A DNA stretch of 42,996 nt from CAZYVD01 sp964651045 (GTDB lineage Bacteria; Zhuqueibacterota; QNDG01; DSAB01). The notes beneath the pieces are model-generated. The model worked only from the letters and a program-made list of their open reading frames with translations. It was not told the DNA's origin and ran no database searches. Where the stretch lies: positions 1-42,996 of the forward strand of contig CAZYVD010000017.1 of NCBI GenBank assembly GCA_964651045.1. The letters are read 5' to 3'. Position 1 is the first letter of the stretch, and the number at the start of each line of letters is the position of its first letter. The translations under genes and the position numbers were made by a program. Shown piece by piece: positions 9,162-16,149 of the stretch.

Positions 9162-10640
9162 ATGAAGATATTAATTGCAGAAGATGATGATATTTCGCGC
9201 AGGATGCTTGAAGCATCTCTGGTCAAGAAGGGTTACGATGTAGTAACCACTTCCGATGGAAAACAGGCATGGGAGGTCATGAGGAAAGATGATGCACCAA
9301 AGATGGCCATTCTCGACTGGATGATGCCTGGGATGGATGGAGTCGAGGTGTGCAGAAAGGTGAGGGCAAAGAAAAAAAGGTCCTATACCTACATCATAAT
9401 GCTCACGGCAAAGGGAAGCAGCGATGACATTGCAGAAGCACTCAATGCAGGAAGTGACGATTATATAAGAAAACCATTCAGTGCAAAGGAGCTTCATGCA
9501 CGGATAAATGTAGGCAGGAGAATACTCGATCTGCAGAACAGGTTGGAAAAGACTGTCAAGAGGCTGAGAGAATACGATAAACTCAAGAGCGATTTTCTTT
9601 CCATGGTATCGCATGAGCTTCGCACACCCATTGCAGTGATGCGTGGGGGAGTCTCACTCTGTCTGGATGGAATTGCAGGGGAGATTAATGAAACACAGAG
9701 GGAGATTCTCAAAGACACTCTCGACAATATCGATAGGTTAGGAAGACTGGTAACAGACCTGCTCGATGTTTCAAAGATAGAGGCTGGAAAGGTTATAATG
9801 AGGAGGGACTCGCATGATATATGTAAGATTGTAAGAAAGATACACTCGAGTTATCTTCATGAGGCAGAAGAGAAGGGCATAAAGTTGGTGAGTGATCTTC
9901 CGAAAAAAGAGGTAAAGGCCTATGTTGACGGAGATAAGGTTACACAGATATTTACTAATCTTGTAAGTAATGCTCTGAGATATACAAAAGAGGGAGGCAC
10001 GGTCACAATAAAGGTGGAGGACAAAGAGGAAGAGATCCTTTGTTCTGTGTCAGATACTGGGGTAGGAATTTCAAAAGAGAACATACCAAAACTTTTTTCC
10101 AAGTTTGAACAGTTTGGAAGAGTCGAGGGTCCTGGCTACAAGGGGACAGGATTGGGTCTTACAATAGCAAAAGGGCTCGTGGAGAGGCATGGAGGAAAGA
10201 TATGGGTCGATTCAGAAGTGGGAAAGGGAACTACATTCTGGTTTACCTTAAAGAAGGTGGAATATCCGAAGATATTGATAGTAGACGATGAACAGAACAT
10301 GATAGACATTATCGAGAAGTTTCTTAAAGAAGGAGATTATCGGTTTATAAGATCAGGAGATGGTATAGGGGCTGTTGAACTTGCAAGGAATGAATCGCCT
10401 TCGCTTATTGTGCTTGACATGATGCTTCCAGGAATGAATGGGTATGAGGTTATAGGAAGACTGAAGCAGGACATGCGAACAAAAGACATACCGATCATTA
10501 TAACGAGTGCATATGAAGTTGATGAGGATAGGCTTAAGAGTACAAATGGCAATGCAGCCATTCCTGTACTGAAAAAGCCTGTCGAGCCTGAAGATCTTCA
10601 ATACAAAGTTAAAGAACTATTAAGTGTAGAAACAAAGTGA
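9162..10640 (+). CDS. Hybrid kinase: receiver-HisKA-HATPase-receiver
   Basis: This 492-aa protein starts one base after the preceding stop. Residues 1-120 form a receiver (D52 in ILDWMMPG). HisKA follows with H151 (SHELRTPIAV), then HATPase_c with an N box (FTNLVSNALRYT), DTGVGIS and GTGLGLT. Residues about 370-490 form a second receiver with D419 (VLDMMLPG). All phosphotransfer residues are intact. There are no sensory or transmembrane domains, so its input is probably phosphorylation of the N-terminal receiver, perhaps by the HPt of the giant kinase upstream. Its first receiver closely resembles that of the gene at 11109 (both start MKILIAEDD and share DWMMP), which suggests local duplication. 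Confidence 0.95.
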   Translation: MKILIAEDDDISRRMLEASLVKKGYDVVTTSDGKQAWEVMRKDDAPKMAILDWMMPGMDGVEVCRKVRAKKKRSYTYIIMLTAKGSSDDIAEALNAGSDDYIRKPFSAKELHARINVGRRILDLQNRLEKTVKRLREYDKLKSDFLSMVSHELRTPIAVMRGGVSLCLDGIAGEINETQREILKDTLDNIDRLGRLVTDLLDVSKIEAGKVIMRRDSHDICKIVRKIHSSYLHEAEEKGIKLVSDLPKKEVKAYVDGDKVTQIFTNLVSNALRYTKEGGTVTIKVEDKEEEILCSVSDTGVGISKENIPKLFSKFEQFGRVEGPGYKGTGLGLTIAKGLVERHGGKIWVDSEVGKGTTFWFTLKKVEYPKILIVDDEQNMIDIIEKFLKEGDYRFIRSGDGIGAVELARNESPSLIVLDMMLPGMNGYEVIGRLKQDMRTKDIPIIITSAYEVDEDRLKSTNGNAAIPVLKKPVEPEDLQYKVKELLSVETK

Positions 10641-10648
10641 GGTGAATC

Positions 10649-11062
10649 ATGGAAAGCAGTGACAAGAAAAATGTTCTTATTATTGAGGACAATGTCGCTT
10701 TTTTAAAGATAATGAAGATGAGACTGGAGGCGGCTGGTTATCGTGTTAAGACTGCTCAGGAAGGACTGGAGGGTTTCAGCCTTGCACAGAAAGGAGGATT
10801 TGATCTAATAATACTTGATCTGATGCTTCCAGGAATGGACGGCCACAGGATATGCAGATTGCTGAAGTTTGACAAAAAGTTTCGCCATATTCCAGTTATA
10901 ATATTGACCTCTCGTGATCTGGATGAGGATGCAAGGCTTGCCAGACAGTGCGGTGCCGATGCATTTATAGTTAAGACAACAAAGTTTGAGGTTGTTTTAG
11001 ATGTCATTGAGAGACTTCTAAAAAAAAGGGAAAGCACTGAGTGTATTGCAGAGCCAATGTAG
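10649..11062 (+). CDS. Stand-alone receiver-domain protein
   Basis: The protein is 137 aa with one receiver domain. D57 (LIILDLMLPGMDG) is the expected phosphoacceptor, with the acidic pair IIEDN and Thr/Ser in ILTSRD. The conserved lysine is followed by Thr rather than the usual Pro (IVKTTKF), a change that may affect the output face. There is no DNA-binding or enzymatic output. It starts 8 bases after the preceding stop with a GAGGTG ribosome site and belongs to the same transcription unit. It is probably a phosphate shuttle or protein-interaction regulator. Confidence 0.9.
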   Translation: MESSDKKNVLIIEDNVAFLKIMKMRLEAAGYRVKTAQEGLEGFSLAQKGGFDLIILDLMLPGMDGHRICRLLKFDKKFRHIPVIILTSRDLDEDARLARQCGADAFIVKTTKFEVVLDVIERLLKKRESTECIAEPM

Positions 11063-11108
11063 CTTTCCTTGAGCACTTACTGCTTTTGTTGAAATAACAG
11101 GAGATGAT

Positions 11109-11753
11109 ATGAAGATTCTTATAGCAGAGGACGATCCTATTTCTTCAAAGATGCTGGAAGCCACATTGAAGAAATGGGGACACAGTGTTATTTCTACGAC
11201 CAATGGTGAGGATGCACTGGAGGTTCTTAAAAAGAGAAATGCTCCTCAGCTTGCAATTGTTGATTGGATGATGCCGAAGTTAGATGGTGTGGATTTTTGC
11301 AGGAGGGTAAGAAAAAAGAAGAGGAAGAGGTATACATATATAATTCTCCTTACAACAAAGGGAGAGAAAGAGGATATTGCAGTAGGTCTCAGGGCAGGTG
11401 CGGATGACTATATAAAGAAGCCCTTTAGCCCAAAGGAGCTTCAGGCGCGTATAGATGTTGGAATTAGAATATTGAGCCTGCAGAACAAGCTGGCAGATCA
11501 TGTAAAGAGATTGAAGGAGGCTCTATCAAATGTTAAACAGCTTCAGGGGCTGCTGCCTATATGCAGTTACTGTAAAAAGATAAGAAATGATGAAAATTAC
11601 TGGCAGCAGGTTGAGAAATATATATCTGAACACGCGGATGTAAAATTCAGTCATGGTATATGTCCAGATTGTTATAATAAATTATTCGCCGATGAGTTTG
11701 GCAGTTTTGGAGAACTTGTTAAAGAAACAAAATTAAACGAGGTGTCTCATTAG
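11109..11753 (+). CDS. Receiver protein with four-cysteine C-terminal domain
   Basis: This is a 214-aa protein. Residues 1-120 are a receiver with D52 (IVDWMMPKLDG) and a KPF loop. A coiled-coil linker (about 120-145) leads to a short C-terminal module, LPICSYCKKIRND ... HGICPDCYNKL, with C152-x2-C155 and C185-x2-C188. This arrangement looks like a small zinc-binding fold and is known as an unnamed tail on many PAS or receiver proteins of environmental bacteria; its role is not established to my knowledge. The gene closes the signalling operon, 46 bases after the previous stop. Its last codons lie in a 54-bp direct repeat (11721-11774) whose second copy is 1.7 kb downstream, so the gene end borders an accessory insertion. 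Confidence 0.9.
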   Translation: MKILIAEDDPISSKMLEATLKKWGHSVISTTNGEDALEVLKKRNAPQLAIVDWMMPKLDGVDFCRRVRKKKRKRYTYIILLTTKGEKEDIAVGLRAGADDYIKKPFSPKELQARIDVGIRILSLQNKLADHVKRLKEALSNVKQLQGLLPICSYCKKIRNDENYWQQVEKYISEHADVKFSHGICPDCYNKLFADEFGSFGELVKETKLNEVSH

Positions 11754-11774
11754 AGAATATCTAATGAATTTTAT
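11721..11774. repeat. 54-bp direct repeat, left copy
   Basis: This stretch covers the last codons of the receiver gene and its 3' flank. It recurs at 13434-13487 with a single mismatch (A to G at the 47th-48th base). The two copies bound the 1.66-kb accessory segment. In the ancestral order the receiver gene and the aminotransferase gene were probably convergent and only about 20 bases apart. Confidence 0.93.
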
Positions 11775-12282
11775 TTTTAAATTGCGGCGCCTTGGCGCCG
11801 CTTTTAAGAGCGGCAACACGTTGCCGCACTCCAAAAAAGGGAATCCAAACTTCAGACTTCCGAAGTCTCAAAGACTTCGGAAGTCTGGTTCGTCTGTTTC
11901 TCAATAATCATTATTTATCTATGCACGACCACAAGGGTCGTGCCACACGATAAAAATTAAACATGATAGCCATACTCGTGTGAGCATTTAATTTTGGACT
12001 GCGGCGCCTTGGCGCCGCTTTAAAAGCGGCAACATGTTGCCGCACTCCAAAAAAAGGAATCCAAACTTCAGACTTCCGAAGTCTCAAAGACTTCGGAAGT
12101 CTGGTTCGTCTGTTTCTCAATAATCATTATTTATCTATGCACGACCACAAGGGTCGTGCCACACGATAAATATTAAACATGATAGCCATCCTCGTGTGAA
12201 CATTAATTTTAGATTGCGGCGCCTTGGCGCCGCTTTTAAGAGCGGCAACACGTTGCCGCAATCCAAAAAAAGGAATCTAATT
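11775..12282. repeat. Tandem 215-217-bp hairpin-rich repeat, 2.3 copies
   Basis: Copies begin at GCGGCGCC motifs at 11784, 12001 and 12216, giving periods of 217 and 215 bases; the third copy stops after about 65 bases. Each complete unit carries four hairpins, shown here for copy 1: GCGGCGCC-tt-GGCGCCGC (11784-11801), GCGGCAAC-ac-GTTGCCGC (11810-11827), a 15-bp perfect stem with loop CAA (11854-11886), and GCACGACC/GGTCGTGC (11923-11943). There are no spacers and no coding potential. The units look like composite REP/BIME-type elements. This fills the gene-free stretch between the receiver gene and position 12282. Confidence 0.9.
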
Positions 12283-12323
12283 CGTGTGTGTTGAAACGCT
12301 TAAGATTCATTACTAAAGAGAAA

Positions 12324-12467
12324 AATTTATCCTCTAACAAAAAATCCCCATTTGAAAAAGAGGGATATAAGTTGACGAAAGTGAATAAAGGTTTGGTTAT
12401 TTGATATGTAGAAACAGAGTTTCTTTTCAGAGCAGCGTTGCCAAACACCAGTTTGGAAACGATGAGG
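12324..12467. repeat. Direct repeat R1 (partner of 13277-13430)
   Basis: About 145 bases match R2 at 13277-13430. A core of 74 bases (12362-12435 versus 13326-13399) is identical. The left part is a pyrimidine/purine hairpin that is decayed here (ATCCCC ... GAGGGAT) but perfect in R2. The right end contains a CCAAAC-acca-GTTTGG hairpin. R1 and R2 flank the DUF4160-DUF2442 gene pair. Confidence 0.88.
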
Positions 12468-12488
12468 AATTTATGTTATCATAATCTT

Positions 12489-12752
12489 CTATATTGTAAT
12501 TATTTCTTTCTTTTGTGAAGGAGTATGTTTTATACCGATCAATCCATCAATTGATAAATCTTCATCTAATAAAGGCCAGCGTAAACCGTACCCGGAAGGA
12601 GATATTTCATATTTCTCTCTTTCTATTCTGGATGCATTCAACAATTTTTTTGAAATTTTTTCTAATAGAAAAACATATTCCTTATTGTCTACTTTCAAAT
12701 ACAACTTATTTCCTTTGAATTCAATTTTCTGGACATTATGTATTCTTTTCAT
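12489..12752 (-). CDS. DUF2442-family protein
   Basis: This 87-aa protein matches the DUF2442 pattern: a short beta-hairpin start (VQKIEFKGNKLYLKVDNKEYVF), a middle LLNASRIEREKYEIS, and the family's closing GYGLRWPLLDEDLSIDGL block. DUF2442 proteins are small, often encoded next to DUF4160 proteins, and suspected to belong to toxin-antitoxin-like pairs; no activity is firmly established. Its ATG overlaps the stop of the DUF4160 gene by one base (TAATG), so the two are translationally coupled. It is AT-rich compared with the flanking signalling genes, which is consistent with acquisition. The pair lies inside the repeat-bounded insert. Confidence 0.85.
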   Translation of the reverse strand: MKRIHNVQKIEFKGNKLYLKVDNKEYVFLLEKISKKLLNASRIEREKYEISPSGYGLRWPLLDEDLSIDGLIGIKHTPSQKKEIITI

Positions 12753-13006
12753 TATTTTTTCTCCTTTTGAAATCTATCCCATTCATTTTCGATATGCTCA
12801 AAATATTCAAATATAATTTTCTTTACTTGACGCTTATCTTTATTATTCATGTTATAACTATATGCTTCATTGAGATCAAAATTTTCTCTGTCTATCCAAT
12901 ATTTACATTCTTTTCCAGCTTTTCTACAATGAATATGAATTGGTTCATTCATTTCATTAGAATAAAAGTAAAACCGCCATCCCATTACTAACAGAATTGT
13001 GGGCAT
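12752..13006 (-). CDS. DUF4160-family protein
   Basis: The protein is 84 aa. It opens with MPTILLVMGWRFYFYSNE and continues NEPIHIHCRKAGKECKYWID, the signature of DUF4160: an N-terminal MPT, an aromatic FYS block, and PxHxHV-like histidines here read as PIHIHC. The conserved H-x-H and acidic residues suggest a small metal- or nucleic-acid-related fold, but the family function is unknown. It is the first gene of a two-gene unit with the DUF2442 gene. An analogous pairing is widespread and mobile. Toxin or antitoxin identity cannot be told from sequence alone. Confidence 0.85.
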   Translation of the reverse strand: MPTILLVMGWRFYFYSNEMNEPIHIHCRKAGKECKYWIDRENFDLNEAYSYNMNNKDKRQVKKIIFEYFEHIENEWDRFQKEKK

Positions 13007-13276
13007 AATGAATTCCTGAATTTATGTAAGTATTATTTCAGACTTATTAAAAATAAAAAATCTTTTAAGCTAAGTCAATGTAAAAATCATGTACTTTAAA
13101 TAGATCAGAATTTACTTTAAAGAGTACCTTTCCCCTCTGGTTCCCAGACAGCAGTTTTGGAACCAGAGGTAAAAAAGGCGATACCGCTACGCCGTCCAAA
13201 TTAAACGGGGGTAGACGAGAGACTATCCTTTCGTCTGTGGGGTCAAAAATTCAGACGATCAATTACTGAAGGGAAC
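13007..13276. other. Gene-free AT-rich stretch with one strong hairpin
   Basis: No supported coding frame. The main structure is an 11-bp perfect inverted repeat at 13134-13169 (CCTCTGGTTCC ... GGAACCAGAGG), followed by AAAAAA on the plus strand. It could terminate transcription on the minus strand before the gene pair, or be another repeat hairpin. A weaker CGTCTG/CAGACG pair lies near 13232-13258. Confidence 0.6.
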
Positions 13277-13430
13277 AATTTATACTCTAACAAAAAATTC
13301 CCCTATAATCCCCCTTTGACAAAGGGGGATATAAGTTGACGAAAGTGAATAAAGGTTTGGTTATTTGATATGTAGAAACAGAGTTTCTTTTCAGAGCAGT
13401 GCTGCCAAACACCAGTTTGGGAACTAGTAG
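13277..13430. repeat. Direct repeat R2 (partner of 12324-12467)
   Basis: This is the more intact copy. It includes a perfect 10-bp hairpin ATCCCCCTTT/AAAGGGGGAT (13308-13330), the 74-bp core identical to R1 (13326-13399), and the CCAAAC/GTTTGG hairpin. It is in the same orientation as R1, 964 bases apart. Short frames that run through it (for example peptides containing STYQITKP) are repeat-derived and not called as genes. Confidence 0.88.
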
Positions 13431-13433
13431 GGG

Positions 13434-13487
13434 AAAGAAACAAAATTAAACGAGGTGTCTCATTAGAGAATATCTAATGAGTTTTAT
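13434..13487. repeat. 54-bp direct repeat, right copy
   Basis: This copy matches 11721-11774 with one mismatch. It spans the stop and last four codons of the minus-strand aminotransferase gene. The part before position 13474 therefore carries a vestigial copy of the receiver gene's last codons. Confidence 0.93.
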
Positions 13488-14775
13488 CTCTGCACACATC
13501 ATATATGTTTTCAAAAAGCATCTCTATTCTATCTGTGGGAATTGATGAGAATGCAATTCTTAAGATCTTGCCTGAAGCAATCACACCGGTGTTGTAATCA
13601 TTGAGAAGTTGCTGCCGGATCTTTTCGCCGTCAAGGTTGTTTTTTAATTGAATGCACATAAAATATCCAGAATTAAATGGAAGTGGTGAGAAGAGTCTGG
13701 AGTATCGGCCGTTGTTTTTTTTCAGCACATTGCAGACTGTTTTATATCTTGCCCTTAAGAGATTAAACTTCTCCCTCTTTTCTTTTTCATAACTTTGTGA
13801 TTGGATTGCCCTGAGGAGAAGAGTTTGCGACAGTCTCGATGCGCTTGATATTGTGCCTCTTACGACTCCTGCACTCTTGTCCTGAAGCGCTTCATAGACT
13901 CTTTTGTCGCCCCCTTTTGTTCCAAATGTGATAAAACCAACCCTGAATCCCCATGCATACTCCTCCTTTGTTGCACCATCAATCTTTACTGCCAGGACAT
14001 TTTCATGAACCCCCGACAGTCTCGAGAATATCGACTCCCTGTATATTCCAGATTCATAGACAAGGCCAAAGTAGGCATCATCAGTGATCGTTAGAATCTT
14101 GTTTCCCCTTTCTGCACTATCTCTGATTATCGAGGTTATTTCCTCTGCCTCTTCTTCACTGCATGTATAACCTGTCGGGTTATGAGGGAAATTTAGTAGA
14201 AGTATTTGTTTGCCTTCTCTCTTTTCAAGAGCTTTTTTAAGGCTCTCTGTATCGAGTCTTTTATTTTTAAATGTATTGAACGGAATAAAGGATGCACCGC
14301 ATGAGTATTTAAAAATTAGATCATAATTTTCCCAGTGCAGATTGCTGACTATAATCTTATCGCCAGGATCGATGAACAGATGGCCTGCAGTGTTTAAGCC
14401 GTGTGTGATGCCGCATGTTACGATGGGAAGGCTTATTTTTTGATCCAGAGAGGGGTTTTTACTCAGGATAAGTCTCTGCCACTCTTTACGCAATTCAGGG
14501 ATTCCTGCACTCGGTGCATAGGGAAAAATTTCTTCTGGATCGAGGTCAATCAGTCTGTTTATGGAAGATAGGTTTAGAAATATACCTTTATCATCTGTGG
14601 CCATACCTACTGTTGCATTTAAATCCTTATTTTTTGCCTCTGCTCCCTGTTTTATTATTCCGCTCTTTGGGAAGAATATCTCTTTTCCCCTCTTGGATAA
14701 CAACTCATAGATCGAAGGTCTCAGAGACTTTATTGTACTGTTCAGTTCTTCTGCTTCTGGATGGTATCTATCCAT
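13474..14775 (-). CDS. Class I/II PLP-dependent aminotransferase
   Basis: This 433-aa protein is a fold-type I aminotransferase. It shows the NPTG motif (N199-G202, FPHNPTGYT), the PLP-ring aspartate region TDDAYFG (D232/D233), the Schiff-base lysine K270 in DGATKEEYAWGFRVGF and the late arginine in LRIAFSS that binds substrate carboxylate. The lysine context (GATK rather than SxSK) marks an unusual subfamily. The substrate is unknown. It starts 20 bases after the asd stop on the same strand, so it probably takes part in aspartate-family amino acid metabolism (for example aspartate, diaminopimelate or homoserine-derived steps), but this is contextual. Its last codons lie in a direct repeat bordering the accessory insert. 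The length is normal and the gene intact. Confidence 0.9.
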   Translation of the reverse strand: MDRYHPEAEELNSTIKSLRPSIYELLSKRGKEIFFPKSGIIKQGAEAKNKDLNATVGMATDDKGIFLNLSSINRLIDLDPEEIFPYAPSAGIPELRKEWQRLILSKNPSLDQKISLPIVTCGITHGLNTAGHLFIDPGDKIIVSNLHWENYDLIFKYSCGASFIPFNTFKNKRLDTESLKKALEKREGKQILLLNFPHNPTGYTCSEEEAEEITSIIRDSAERGNKILTITDDAYFGLVYESGIYRESIFSRLSGVHENVLAVKIDGATKEEYAWGFRVGFITFGTKGGDKRVYEALQDKSAGVVRGTISSASRLSQTLLLRAIQSQSYEKEKREKFNLLRARYKTVCNVLKKNNGRYSRLFSPLPFNSGYFMCIQLKNNLDGEKIRQQLLNDYNTGVIASGKILRIAFSSIPTDRIEMLFENIYDVCRDKTH

Positions 14776-14795
14776 GTCCTGCTATTCTCTCCATA

Positions 14796-15887
14796 TTAAT
14801 TTACTATGTATCCCTTTTTTATTAGAAGCTCTGCCATCAAGATTGCTCCTCCTGCACCGCCTCTAATTGTGTTGTGTGAAAGGGCAATGAGCTTATAATC
14901 CAGTACGGAGTCTTTCCTTATTCTCCCCACACATATTGCCATCCCTTTTTCAAGATCTCTGTCAAGCAAGGTTTGAGGTCTGTCCTCCTCATCAAAGTAC
15001 TTCAGGAATTGTTTAGGAGAATAGGGGAGGTTTAAGTCTTTAATTGGATTTGAAAAATTAATAATGGCTTCTATAATCTCATCATGTGAGGGTTTCTTTT
15101 TAAATTTAATGTGAACCGATGCCATGTGTCCGTAGCTTACAGGTATGCGAATGCATGTTGAGGAGATTACAGGTCTTGTTGCCAGTGAGAGTTTTCCATT
15201 TTTAAATGTGCCCCATATCTTTAACGGTTCCCTTTCAGATTTTTCCTCCTCGCCCCTGATATATGGGATTACATTGTCCTGAATCTCAGGCCAGGTCTCT
15301 ATTGTTCTACCTGCACCTGATACGGCCTGATATGTGGAAACAATTACCTTTTCTGGTTTAAAATTTTTGAGTGCCTCGAGAACAGGAACATACGATTGAA
15401 TAGAACAGTTCGGTTTTACCGCAATAAATCCCATTTCCCAGTTTCTGTTTTTCTTTTGAATCTCAATCATTTCAGCATGATGGGGGTTTATTTCTGGTAT
15501 TATTACGGGCACATCGGGTGTCCATCTGTGTGCTGAATTGTTGGATATTACAGGTGTTCCTCTTCCTGCATATCTGTTTTCAATTTCCCGCACCTTTTCC
15601 CTTTCGAGGCTGATGGCAGAAAAAACAAGATTAACACTGTCGGTTATCCTCTTCAAATCTTTTTCTACATCGTATATTGTGAGATTTTTTATTCTATCTG
15701 AGATTGGTTCATTATAAAATGTTCGTTCATTTAATGCATCGCCAAACCTGCGGCCTGCAGATCTTCCCGATGCTGCAACACACGCAACCTCCATCCATGG
15801 GTGGTTTTCCAGCAGAGAGATTAATTTTCTGCCAATCATACCCGTGGCACCTAAGATCCCGACTTTTAATTTTTTATTGATTTTCAT
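14796..15887 (-). CDS. asd: Aspartate-semialdehyde dehydrogenase
   Basis: This 363-aa enzyme reduces aspartyl phosphate to aspartate semialdehyde with NADPH, the branch point to lysine/diaminopimelate, threonine and methionine. The N-terminal nucleotide-binding loop GILGATGMIGRKL (9-22), the catalytic cysteine C161 in KPNCSIQ, and R247 and H254 in RIPVSYGHMASVHI are all present. The overall sequence (SNNSAHRW, PEINPHH, SGAGR) matches the archaeal/fungal-type branch rather than the E. coli type. It is followed by the aminotransferase in a two-gene minus-strand unit. A plausible sigma-70 promoter precedes it at 15910-15938. Confidence 0.94.
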   Translation of the reverse strand: MKINKKLKVGILGATGMIGRKLISLLENHPWMEVACVAASGRSAGRRFGDALNERTFYNEPISDRIKNLTIYDVEKDLKRITDSVNLVFSAISLEREKVREIENRYAGRGTPVISNNSAHRWTPDVPVIIPEINPHHAEMIEIQKKNRNWEMGFIAVKPNCSIQSYVPVLEALKNFKPEKVIVSTYQAVSGAGRTIETWPEIQDNVIPYIRGEEEKSEREPLKIWGTFKNGKLSLATRPVISSTCIRIPVSYGHMASVHIKFKKKPSHDEIIEAIINFSNPIKDLNLPYSPKQFLKYFDEEDRPQTLLDRDLEKGMAICVGRIRKDSVLDYKLIALSHNTIRGGAGGAILMAELLIKKGYIVN

Positions 15888-15909
15888 TCTTTTATACCTG
15901 ATTTACATA

Positions 15910-15938
15910 AATATACTAAATTAAATTTTATAAGTAAA
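15910..15938 (-). promoter_or_regulatory. Possible sigma-70 promoter for asd
   Basis: On the minus strand, TTTACT (15938-15933), a 17-base spacer and TATATT (15915-15910) precede the asd ATG by about 22 bases. The region is very AT-rich, so chance matches are likely. Confidence 0.4.
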
Positions 15939-16083
15939 GAAAAGAAATGTGGCTGGCTGGAAAATGTACACATGAATTGTTTTCGGCTAATTAATTATCA
16001 GCCGATTTGCTAAAAGAAAATATAAATGGTATATAAACCTTTAAAATATTTGATGTTACAATTTTATATAAAATTTTGATATA

Positions 16084-16099
16084 TGGCACTTTATTTGCC
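16084..16099 (+). promoter_or_regulatory. Sigma-54 (-24/-12) promoter for the surface-protein operon
   Basis: TGGCACTTTATTTGCC has the invariant GG (16085-16086) and GC (16097-16098) exactly 10 bases apart, and TGGCAC and TTGC both complete. It deviates from consensus only at the R after CAC and at the last W. The expected start site is near 16110, about 40 bases upstream of ATG 16150, which has an AGGAGG-type site at 16136-16143. Confidence 0.75.
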
Positions 16100-16149
16100 T
16101 GTATGAATTCTGTACTTTTCGAATGCTTTGACTCAGGAGGAGTATTGTT

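Noticed and set aside
11080..11101. A sigma-54-like match upstream of the last receiver gene
   Set aside because: The GAGCAC...TGC sequence lacks the invariant GG and the exact 10-base spacing.
11911..12120. Minus-strand 69-codon frame in the tandem units
   Set aside because: Translation of hairpin repeats; no family features and an Arg/Lys-rich biased composition.
11784..12282. CRISPR-like array of regular repeats
   Set aside because: The period is about 216 bases and the whole unit repeats, with no unique short spacers and no cas genes nearby; these are tandem hairpin elements.
12236..12448. Minus-strand frame of 70 codons in repeat R1 (and a similar frame in R2)
   Set aside because: It lies across dispersed repeat sequence, differs in length between the two copies, and its peptide has the typical look of translated repeats rather than a conserved family.
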